64,000 bases of DNA from Ascidia mentula (taxonomy: Eukaryota; Chordata; Ascidiacea; Phlebobranchia; Ascidiidae), in assembly GCA_947561715.1 (NCBI GenBank), contig OX387198.1:17546001-17610000 (forward strand), read 5' to 3'. Under the pieces are notes generated by a model that saw nothing but the letters and a program-made list of their open reading frames with translations, searched no databases and was not told the DNA's origin. A program made the position numbers and the translations under genes. Position 1 is the first letter of the stretch; each line of letters begins with the position of its first letter. This document shows, piece after piece, positions 27,428-38,229 of the stretch.

Positions 27428-27634
27428 AGTAATTAAAAGCTCTTCTGGCAAAAAGAAACACTTGTTTGTTCGACGTTTCGGTCGTTTTTTAGCTTGTGCT
27501 GCTTTTTGCGCGCGTGACTATTTATCGCCGTGTTGGCGTATTGCTTCGATTATCCTGATGAAGGTCCGTTGGATAGCGACCGAAACGTCGAACAAACAAG
27601 TGTTTCTTTTTGCCACAAGAGCTTTTAATTACTA
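27428..27634. mobile_element. Foldback/MITE with 57-bp inverted arms
   Basis: The arms 27428-27484 and 27577-27634 are inverted copies, starting AGTAATTAAAAGCTCTT and containing GAAACACTTGTTTGTTCGACGT, with only small differences. The roughly 90-bp loop is non-coding. The element could form a long stem in RNA or single-stranded DNA. A target duplication is hard to call because the arms run into an AT-rich edge. Confidence 0.75.
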
Positions 27635-28469
27635 AGTAGTATGCCTGGCAGCATCAGCAACAAACTAAAGTATAATCTGTTTTGCGTGATTTTAGATTGC
27701 TTTTGGCGGGAGAATAAAATTATGGTTATGGTTCAATTTGGGGGGAAGAAATCTCAGAATTGTAAGCGCATTGTGAATTTTACGTTCCCCCAATACCTCT
27801 CTGCATACTTAGTATTCGCGTATATAATGTGGGACGTATTAAAATGGTCTTAGTGTAATATAAGAGTTTGTATCCTGTGAGAACGTTTTATATGGTAAAC
27901 AGGATATTAAATGAATCGCTTTACTCGAGAACATTCGATGGGTTTATCATGTGGGTCGCATTATGGGATTATGCAAAACTTGAGCAATGGTGCACACAAA
28001 ACATTACGCAATACAAACACTGTTTTCTGTGACGTATGTTACAGTACCGTAACTGAAATGTGCGTTCTACCAGCACGGGGAAAATAGTAAATAAGTGAAT
28101 GTTATGCCTTATTTAAGGTTTTCTAATCATGCATCAAGCAAACGAAGATTGGTCGTTCGTAACTGTAAAACAAAAATACAACTCGTTCGACATGGTTCAG
28201 CCTTTAATTTTTGTGAACTTTATTTTCCGAACAATTCTTATTGCGTTGATATTGTATAATTACGTCACAAATCCATTTTTGCCTTATGGCGCAGCACATA
28301 GCCTGCACCACTAACAAAAACTTCAAAAAAAGGTAAAATTAGTAACAAACTGAACAATAACCAACATATTTTGCGAAAAAAACAACTACGCATATGAACA
28401 ATACCCAAAATAAATAAAATGACATTGTAAGGTTTTTTCCCGGTGTATTGCAGTAGACTAACTCTTAAC

Positions 28470-28537
28470 TAGGGATGCACCGAATTAATTCGGCAACTTT
28501 TGCCGAATATGAAAATAGCTGTTTCTGTGCATCACTA
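28470..28537. mobile_element. 68-bp hAT-type MITE with perfect 8-bp target duplication
   Basis: The termini TAGGGATGCAC and, read backwards, TAGTGATGCAC are inverted repeats. The element is flanked on both sides by CTCTTAAC (28462-28469 and 28538-28545), a hAT-length target site duplication. A small inner stem (ATTCGGCAA/TTGCCGAAT) occupies much of the interior. It codes for nothing. Confidence 0.85.
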
Positions 28538-30637
28538 CTCTTAACGATGCTTTGATGGCGCTAAAGCATGAGTCTCAATAATTGTTGATCCAAAATCTGT
28601 CGACCAAGACTTAAATGAACAGTTTATTTGTGGTGCGACATAAGCAAATAAAATCGGTGAATAAACCATTTGGGTCACATTATAGGGATATGTTTACACT
28701 TAGGTCGGTAGTTAAGAAATACACAATACTTGTGCATATGCTACAAACAAGGCATTACATCACTATACATATGGTTTGTAATGGACGAGTGTTACTCTCG
28801 AATGTGACAAAAAAGAAAAAAGCAAACGCCGCTTGTCGGATTGAGAGAAACCCTATCGTGTAACTGCAGGCGGTGGTAAACTTTGCGGTTACGGGACCAA
28901 ACCGGTCGTATTAAAAGTAAGGTGCACGGCAGGCATTAAGCAGTTTAATTTGCAAGCGTGTAAAGGTTGTGTTCCGACAAAGTGAACTCTTAGTTGGTAA
29001 TGCATGTAACAATGCCCCATGCGTATGTCACGCCCAATGTTAAGCAAATAATGATATAACAAACTTTGTTGTGTTTCGTCATTGTCTTCATGATTCGTCA
29101 TGTTATAACCTACGCGTACCTCATATAAGCTTACCATACGTCCCAATTTGGTCAGGGCTATTGTGATTTAAACGCCTCGTCCAAGTCGGTTATTGATATG
29201 TCCCGATTATTTGGGCCGTCAATTTACATGACATAACATGGTTTAAGACCTTTTAATTACAGTTGTTAAATTTAACGTTATAAGGTGTGCAAGTGTGGCT
29301 AAACTTACAAAAAGGTTATCATCCTGACAGCATTATTATTAGCCTCCAAAGTCAGGCCAAGTGACTGAGAAAATAAAGTGGCCAAACCAAATGTGACTAA
29401 AAAAACAAAAAAAAAATCTGGTCCAAGCCGGTGGTATTTATAGTAAATTTATGCTGTGTTTACGTGGCTGCTTGTATGAAAACGTCCTTATTTAAAGTTG
29501 TAAAAGTATGGTAAGTCGAAAAAGTCGAGTCAAAAGAGTGACACCTCGCGGATTAATAATGAACGTGCATGGTAGTCAAGCAATTTTTTTTGTTCTTTTA
29601 TGTTTTACAATTTTGCTTAAATGACGAAGCTTTTTGAATCATTTGTTAGTTCGTAAAAAATTCACGGCACAGAATTTGAGAAACCCGACGAGAACAAATA
29701 AAGCTTTTAGTCAATAGTTACACAGGCCTTCCTTGGGACTCTTGCCAAGCGCCATCGAACTATTGTTATTATTGTTAAGCAGCCAATCGCAACAGTGGCC
29801 ATCATCACACCGTGCTGCCAAAGCAAAACCCATCAAAACAAAAACTCCAACTCAGTTCACAGAATCTTTGATCCAGTTAGCTATAGACTTATGTGTAGAG
29901 CTGTGTTCATTACTTGCAAATTTTATATGTGCATCAATGATCCAAGTAAAACAGTGTATTTTAAACTTTTTCTGTTTTGTTTCCCCCTACCACTGAACGC
30001 TGCGCAATCCATTCACCCAATTAATGCAAAACTGATATATGTCCGTAATGCCAGCACATAACAATGTCATTATGATTTGCGTGCATTGTACAATATTTTT
30101 TTGTATTTTATGCTTAGTTCAATTTGAACTTGCTGCAGCATTTATCCTACTATTCAGAAATGATTTTTTTTAGATACGTGCAGGTTTAGTAGTGTCAAAC
30201 TATGGTACATGCACTAGTATCGGTACTAAAACAGCCAAATGCCGGTAAACGAACATTAAATGTTTTTCATCAGTATGTCATAAATCCCACATTAACAAAT
30301 ATTTTCGATCGGCTTGTCATTGACCCAGCCTGGCTGCGATGTCATTGTAACGTTCTGGTTTGATCTACGAACGCCTCAAACACAAGTTCAAATCAGTCAC
30401 TATTTATCAATTTCTATTCCTCCGGGGATTCCCTGTGTGTCTCTCGAGAAACCTTTCCATGCAGGTCAGCGCTATAAGTTTGTTGGCTTTGTGGCGATCC
30501 AAATTGATATACGTACCACAGGAAAATGCGCCCGCCAATACTTTCCAATGAGTTCGATGTCTGAGTGCACCTTGTCACGATTTCTATATGGTTAGATAAT
30601 GTGATCAAAGCACTCAAAAAACGTTTTTGCTTTGAAG

Positions 30638-30916
30638 CAGGAGTCCCCAAAGTCTTGTTAGCATTATACGGACCGGTTTAACACAAGTAATATTTGCACG
30701 GACCGCCCTTCAAGGTATGACAGATAAACACACCATGAAGTTACAACGCTACGTCACGCTGTACCAATGAGAGCGTTCATTAATAAATATAATATCACAT
30801 TTATTGCTCGCTGGATTGGGTTTGCAACCTCTTATGGTAGCTGCGAGCTAAAAGCATCTTTAAATTAAGAATCTTTCCAAGCGGTCACAAATGCATTAAG
30901 GACCGGTGAAGCACTG
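30638..30916. mobile_element. Possible hAT-derived remnant
   Basis: The left edge CAGGAGTCCCCAAAG followed by repeated GGACCGG motifs resembles hAT termini. The right edge read backwards, CAGTGCTTCACCGGTCC, matches only weakly. No target duplication was found. It could instead be unrelated sequence. Confidence 0.3.
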
Positions 30917-32482
30917 AAGATAACAATTAATGTCAAATAGTTTCCAATGAAATCAGTCATGACTTGGCTGGCCTGCAGGTTTTGCCACGAAGGACAGAGC
31001 GGAGACACGAAAAACCTCTGTCAAATACCCCTAAAAAGATCTTACCGTATATAAGAATAATTGTTTGTGTTATCAAAATACATTTGTTTCCTCTCGGTAA
31101 ATACCACAAACTTTTAAATTTAAGATCAATGCGCTATTCCTTGGTATTTTAAGTAAACAAAATATCTGCACCCAAAGCTCCCCACCGCAATACCTGCTAG
31201 GTTTACTATTGCCAAGTGGATCGTCCCGTAATTTCACATCTGTGTTCCGCGACATCGGTCTAAATATTTACTTATCCGAGTATGCAGTGACGTCCCAACT
31301 AAATGAATGAATGACATTGACTTCTAGTTGGCGTAACGTGCAACACGTCACGTAGCAAACCCAGCTATGAGCTCACCATTAGCATGGAAAACGATGTTGG
31401 GAAGACAATGGAGACCTTTAAGCTTTACGTTGGTACCATGTTGTTGCTTGACAAATATTGACCTGGAAAGGAAGAGAGACCAGCTTTACACGCGATGCGG
31501 CTTTATTAGGATATAGGACCGGTTGTTTTGGGGAAAAACAATCTAAAATTCGGATTTCTTTTGAACAAAGGTTGAGATTTCTTTACCGAAAAACAGTGAC
31601 CAATTTGTATTAGCATAGTCATTATTGCTGGAAAGATTAGTTCGTTTAATAATGCCTATTTATTATCCTCCTGAATGTTTCATTATTTCCTATAAAATTG
31701 CCTCAAAATTTTTGTTTTTGCTTAAACAGTAGCAAAGATAGGAGGTCTGCTTAAGTATTTGCCGAGCTCGCAGTTAATGAAAGTGCAGTGTCACCGTCGT
31801 ATTCGTGATTACTGAAACGCTCGCCTGATCAATTGTCCCACTAAAGCAAACACGGCTTCTCACGCGAAGCTCCGACGAAAGCGACCCTTGATCCCGTTCT
31901 ATCCAACCTCTTATAAACATGTTTTTCGCTTATTACCGTTACATCGGGTTAGAATCAGTTGTGGGAAGACATCCCTCGGTTGAGAGCAGTTGTAATGAAG
32001 TGTATTCTTTGTCAGCGTGCTGAGATTTCAGTACTAATCTGTATGTTGTGTTTGTTTTTGAAATATACTTTTTGCTTGGCACTGTTTGTAGGTTAAAATT
32101 ATTGCAATTGTTCAACACGGATCAGTACAAAAAGAATAAATTCAGTCGTAAACCAAAGTAACGTTTGTAGTAATACGCAAATGCAACTTGTTAAAGCTGT
32201 GACATGCAGATCAGATATGATTTATAAACTACAGTTCGGTTTGATGCTGTTTGTGAATTATATGGTGGGATTTATTTTTCATAAGAAGGAAACATTTCTA
32301 AGAAAATCACCAACCAAAATACTTTTGGAGTGAAATAACATCAAGTAAGTGGACATAGATTTGTAACAATATTTAAAAAAAAATAATAATAAAATTAAGG
32401 TTTTTGATGGATTTTTATAACGATGGCGTAATATTAATGATGAAATTACATTATTTGTTGTAGTCAAATAGACATCTAAGAT

Positions 32483-32690
32483 AAGCAATGTGGAGCCAAT
32501 AATATGAATTTGTGTATAAGCTGCAGACAGATGGCCACTGTTTCGACCTAAAAGGTCTCATCAGTGCAGCTGGTGTGGAAGTCTTTGCTTGGCCGTTTGG
32601 TCTGCAAAGTTCGTCTAATAGTCACACCAGCTGCACTGATGAGACCTTTTAGGTCGAAACAGTGGCCATCTGTCTGCAGCTTATACACAA
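32483..32690. mobile_element. Hairpin element with perfect 67-bp arms and 13-bp target duplication
   Basis: The arms 32511-32577 and 32623-32689 are exact inverted copies (starting TGTGTATAAGCTGCAGACAG). One side carries a 28-bp tail (AAGCAATGTGGAGCCAATAA...) that also ends the second copy at 52159-52359, so it belongs to the element. The whole unit is bracketed by AGACATCTAAGAT at 32470-32482 and 32691-32703. A 13-bp duplication is longer than most DNA transposons make. Confidence 0.8.
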
Positions 32691-33210
32691 AGACATCTAA
32701 GATGTTTTAATCGATTCTGGGAATCATTCCCCATTCTGCAATTTTGACGATTTCCTCCTCTTGTATAATTTATACCACAAGCATGTTTCCTTATCTTTGC
32801 TCCGTCTTTCTCAACGCTTCTACCGTTTGCATATGGCAGGTTTTCGGTTGTGTGCAGGGCGTGTTAGCGGTAGTAGTGCGTCTATTCATTTAAATCCTTT
32901 TCGTATTGTTTTTCATAGACACTGACGATGTTTTTCAATGCGAAATATATTTGTCATAAAGTTAACCTGAAAATATACGTTTCCGTAGTTGTGGTACATC
33001 CGTGGTTGTGGTAGTTGTTTTGATTTATTGTTTTAAACATTAGCAAATTGCAACAAACATGTTTAAACATCTTTCTTTAGTAGAGCTTGCTTTAAGTTTG
33101 ACAAGAAATCGAAAAATTTTAGACACAATACTAAAGTTCGTTCTTGGCTTAATGTCGCGAAAAACAAACAGTTTTCTTATTTCAACATTTGAATTGTTTT
33201 GTTTTTTTTC

Positions 33211-33315
33211 TGACCGCACCGGGATTTGAACTTAGCATATCCTGGGCACGAATCCCGATCAGGTTTTTTTCTTGGTATATGGGTCGGGCGCTTGACCAAT
33301 GCTGCCAATCACCCG
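33211..33315 (-). mobile_element. tRNA-derived SINE
   Basis: This is the same family as 25467-25559. The minus strand reads GATTGGCAGCATTGGTCAAG (A-box region), CCCATATACCAAGAAAAAAA, then AGTTCAAATCCCGGTGCGG (B-box) and an A-rich tail. It is the fullest of the three copies. Confidence 0.7.
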
Positions 33316-33643
33316 CCATGCCAATTTCAGCATTTCAAAAAATATCGTTTGCTTTAAGATCGCACATCAGCGCCACCTAACTGAGGCAGCTACTCGTTAA
33401 ATTGCACATTTAGCAAAGTGCGACACTTAGCATGCGTTATTGGATCTATTTTTTAACACTAATGGCGCCATAGAGGTAGAATGAGTCAAAGCGTTCGACA
33501 TCGTATGACGCTTTAAACAGTGAAGAGGTTGTGCGGAAAACCACGGGTTCAAATATTTGTATTTTTTCCAAATATAGACGCATTAGGTTCGTCTGAATTT
33601 ACGAAAAGATCATCACAATTTTTTTTTCCGGTCAACATTGTAC

Positions 33644-33776
33644 AAATTATGTTCCACCAACTTTTGGTTGAAACGAAAGATGGGGGATAAGTTCTCTTTG
33701 TCGGGTTTCATGTCAATTCAGTTGAGGTTGGACTAATCTCATATCGTTTATTTTCGAAACTTTGCCAGTTCCGCAG
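33644..33776 (+). repeat. Diverged 130-bp duplicated segment, copy 1
   Basis: Aligns along its length with 35931-36066. Shared blocks include AAGTTCTCTTTGTCGGG, GACTAATCTCAT and CGTTTATTTTCGAAACTTTG. It is non-coding and in the same orientation as copy 2. Confidence 0.75.
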
Positions 33777-35930
33777 AAACTTTGCAAGGTTCGAAATTCG
33801 TGAAAAGTCACTTGCCGTCATCCGCCTTATGAATCACTACACTTTCCTCGTATTAATGCGTTGTATTTTCTGTGATTCACTAGGAACAAAACAATCTTTA
33901 ACCTGTTTTATTGAACTATTAGCAAAATTTTTTCCGCTAGAGTTCACTGTTTCCACACGAATCGGGTATTTACTGAAAGAAGTGTTCGTTCGATAGTTTA
34001 CATTTGTTTTCAGTGCAAATGTCGTGACTTTAAAACGCTGGAGATTTGACAAGAACGATGCGCTCTAGCCATGTTTCGGGAAATATAACCGGCAATATAT
34101 CAAGGGAGATGTTATATCGCTCACGTAATTTAACGCTGGGTTCTTGTTTGCACAGCCAATGGTAGAGTTTTATTACCTTACATTTTGTCTAGCCAATGTT
34201 AGCCAAGCAGTCAAACTCACACTTGAAGCGGGAGGTTAATCATTACCTGGCGTGCTGTTGCGTCTTTCTCTACTCGCGTCTCGTGTGAAACGACGACATG
34301 CTTTGGCTAATTATTTCCAAGCTAGAGTGGAATAGTACAGCGCGATCGTAACCCTCTGAGGAGACCACTTACGCACCATTTGTTTGCACATGAATTTTGC
34401 ACAGTTGCAGACTATATGCAACAATCCAGTTCTAATTATAAATACAAAAAAGAAAACAAACATATCTGTGTATTGTTTTTGAAACTCTGTATCATAACCA
34501 TAGTGATGAAGTCAAAAACAATAAAATATAAAGTATAGCATAATATATTGTGGGGAAGGTTGGAAAGTGTTTTATTGTCGTGTGTTTGGTTTTTATTACA
34601 TATATCGATGTTCTCAAACCGTCGATACAAACTTGTTGTCCTTTGGTTGCATTTGACTCTGTTTAAATTTAAGCTTTTTAGTTGCAAAGAGAAAAAACAA
34701 ATATCTTGCATCCATTTAGTTGGCAGCAATAAACAGAGCTTCACTTTTCATGGCAATTTACTGATTTCCTGATCCTCTATCACGGAAATATGCCAGTTCT
34801 ATTCGGGATCTCTAAACTGATTTAAAGCGATAAAGTGTTGAGGAAATGTGGATCAGCTATTGTGCCCGAGCTGATCATGGGATTGATTAGTTAACATCTG
34901 TGTGATATTGGGTAACCTGTTCTGATGCTTTATCCGCCATGTGAGATATAATCAGGATTGCCCTCGAGCAAAATGCGTCCACACTTTTGCTGATGTATGA
35001 CGAGATTGCAGACCGCTGCTCACAAAATCATCCGGAAATGCTTTTTTCAACAAAAAGCTTAAAAGCGCATGCTGGTTGTGAGATGATTGTAAACTGCAAA
35101 ATCATTCGTAAGTGAGAGTATAACCAAACCATCAGTGCAAAAATTGTATAGCTTTGCAACATGTTGTACCAATTAATATAACTAATTTTCTAATGTGGCT
35201 CAGAACGTTTGCGAATAAGTTCTTTCTTTTAAACTGACTACACAAAAATATAGCCTACAAACGCAGATATATAGCAACCCACATTCTAAACAATTTGTAT
35301 TTGAAGACAGTTTGTTGTAAATTCTTGTTCCTGTGAATTTAACAAATGGATTCGATAAAAGTTTCTTATCTGCCAGGTAATCGTTACAATTTAACCAAAA
35401 TGCTCCTTCCATGTTCGCATTTGGAGAAAACATGAAATCTTTGTGTGCCAACATCATTTCGCGGCACTATATCCTTATTGCTCGGTCCCTACATACACGT
35501 TTGTTTGCAGAACTGGGACAGCAATCAAAGTTAACAGGGCAAGCACAAATTCCTTTACATTTTCAATTTGATTGAAATTGTCACAATATATTTACACTGA
35601 TAATGGTTTACTAACTGTCTTGTTTATTTAACTATCTAATCTTTGCCAGACGATCAGCAGAAATTGATGATGCTGGAATTCAATTTTGTTACCACAATCC
35701 CCAATGCTGCTGCATTTATCTTGAAATCATTGCAACCGCTCAAGTCTTGCTTTGGAGTTTACATTAATCTTCAGTGGGAGATTGTTTTTATTTCACTTGT
35801 GTCCAACCTTCAAACGTAAACAATTTAACAGCGAAAAGAAAATGTAAAACAAACCCGTACAGTGACGTCACAGCATATCTTCCGTGTTAAGTAATAAAAG
35901 CAAAAGGGAGTAGCAATAAAAGTATTTCAC

Positions 35931-36066
35931 AAATTACGTTCCAGCAAACTTTGGCTGGAAGGGAAATGTGGGTTTGTAAGTTCTCTTTGTCGGGATTACA
36001 TGTCCATTCAGTCGAGGTCGGACTAATCTCATTTCGTTTATTTTCGAAACTTTGCTAGTTCCGCAG
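35931..36066 (+). repeat. Diverged 130-bp duplicated segment, copy 2
   Basis: Second copy of the segment at 33644-33776, about 2.3 kb away in the same orientation. The 3' half (from TCGGG to TTCCGCAG) is best conserved. No inverted termini or target duplication is obvious, so it may be an old repeat or a duplicated regulatory block. Confidence 0.75.
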
Positions 36067-38229
36067 GCAAAGAAGATTAAACTACCTCCAGCCACACGTA
36101 CGTAATTATTTGTTTTTGCCGTCGAGTCATCAATGCCCACTCGCTCCCACACCGAGAAGTTGAAGAAATACAACACGTGCTCCGATAGCTATCTTGATTA
36201 TACCTGCTTCCCGCCATCGACACATCTCCGCTTGCAAAGCTTCTTTTTGGCTCAGCCCGTAGGTGTTTAGTCATCTTAGCGCCGATATAACGTAAATGAT
36301 ATAGGCGAAGAGAACGGGGTAAAATTAGCCATGACGTAAACCAGACGGTCGGCTATTGGTCTACCTGACAGTACCTCGCGAACATGTGTTTTTTTAGAGA
36401 AAAACGCTGTGATTTTTCATCCGTAGCGGAGCGCTTGGTTCGTCCTCAAAATTACAGACTTTGGCAACCTAATCTTTTTTTGTCGAAATGACGTAGTTTT
36501 CGCCGCTGGCCGCTGCGGTCGCTGCGTCAAGTTGGTATTGTTTGTTTTGAAAAAACAGATCCCTATGATTGGTCGGTTTAATTAACATCATCACCTTATA
36601 TTGAAGGATGGTTTTAATGAATTTCACCAAGACACGAGGAAAATCCACATTTGCCAGCTTCTGAATCAATAAGGCAAATCGTTTCGGAAATCAACCTGAG
36701 CACGTTTTATGTTAACAACCCACCAGAAAAACGGATTAGCACAAATATATTCTAATTGTGCTATATTGACTTTTCGTCATCCCATGCAGGCCGACATTGT
36801 TTTGAATAGAAACTCGTGCGATAATAAACGGCAACTAGTGAGATGTGATGACATTTAACAAGGTCCGTAAAGGCATGGTGGTGAACATAATTGTAAATCA
36901 TATTGAGCGAGGAATTAAAACTACACCTTGCAGTGTGTTATTTTGTCTCTGATGTGGCTATTATCGAACAGAAGGAAACCACGAAATCCGGCTGATACAC
37001 ACTGTGAACAATAGAAGCAGACAGCAATTAACAGCAGGGTATAATCAGTGCTGGTCCCGTACCTCTCGCGAGGTGTGCTTGTGGTTTTTCTTTTCGGTCT
37101 CGCGCACACACTCCGATTGCCTGCTTCTCCTAAGCCAAGCCTCCTATAACCATGCCATCATCGACTCTAACCTATGTTTACGTAACATTTCAGTAGATTT
37201 ACCTTCATCAATGGATTCGGGTAGGCCTTTTTCCTTAAAGTATCGGTTTTAAGGGTCGCTGCCTGCTCAAGCTATTTTTGGCCGTGACGGCATTGTGCGG
37301 AACCTGCTCTTTTGCGTGTCACCGCTCAACCGTTAACTTCTCTGGCGTTGCGCTCCCTGCTCAGCGAAGCATAACCAGAGTTACGTAGTCAGCCTAACTT
37401 GGATATTGCAAGCATATACTAAACCTGCATCTGTATTTTTCTGGTCAAAAGTTTCTACATCATGGGTTAGCTTTTTGCTCCGGTACATATTATTGATTGA
37501 ACTGCTGTACTTTGCTAATCTTGCTTCAATTATGTCTTAATCTGCCGTATGAAACCACAAATTGGCTTCATTTGAATATTCCTAGATGTTATCCGCTTAA
37601 TCGTGACCTAATCTTCACAAGTCGTGTCAAACAACTCCAATTTGTCATTGCCATTATCTATTGCAAGCTCAATTAAACGAAAAAACAAACGAAATTCAAA
37701 ACCCGCTTTGCTTTAACTTGGTACAATTATAACAAATAAAATTACAAGAAAACAATAAATTTTTGGAAACAAAAAAATTAAATACGAAGCGTTCATTTCG
37801 AATATTATTCGGCATAAAAGCAAAATGCCAACAAAATTACAAAACTAAAGTACATAAATGTGGAACAAGATCATGAGAGCGCAAGCAGTGAACAGGACAC
37901 TGACACGTTTATAAAAATATAGAAAAAAATTATATCACAGAAAGTAGACGCAGCAGAAATTGTCTCAACAAGGACGTTGGTGTCACACAACGTTTTCAAC
38001 AAAATAAATATCGACCAAAGAAAATGAAACTGACCCTTGCGGGCCATAAATACAAAAAAAATTATATTCGCTGATAGGAAAAAGCCATCGGACGTTGGCA
38101 TAGATAGGAGCTGATATTTCACAGACCTCAAATGTACAGGAACTAAGCTGAGCATTGGCACAAAACTGTTTAGATAGAAACAATTTGGCCCCAGATGTGA
38201 AACACAGCGAAAAAGTGAAAATACAAACT

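Larger units (their letters stand above)
27148..38229. other. 11-kb gene-free stretch between ASPDH and SoxE
   Basis: Both flanking genes end towards this region. No exon is supportable. It holds a foldback element (27428-27634), a 68-bp hAT MITE (28470-28537), a possible hAT remnant (30638-30916), a hairpin element (32483-32690), a SINE (33211-33315) and a duplicated 130-bp segment (33644-33776 and 35931-36066). Scattered open frames of 60-100 codons look like chance. Long non-coding flanks are common around developmental regulators, so SoxE enhancers may lie here; that is inference. Confidence 0.5.

Noticed and set aside
28129-28314. 61-codon frame with a hydrophobic stretch (possible small membrane protein)
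   Set aside because: Isolated in the gene-free region, with no homology recognised and no splice or promoter context.
30314-30650. Overlapping open frames on both strands (93 and 78 codons)
   Set aside because: Neither reads like a known protein, and the two strands are equally open, as expected of slightly GC-richer non-coding DNA.
36921-37252. Minus-strand frame resembling a secreted small protein
   Set aside because: The hydrophobic part is internal rather than N-terminal, there are no processing sites, and an opposite-strand frame of greater length overlaps it.
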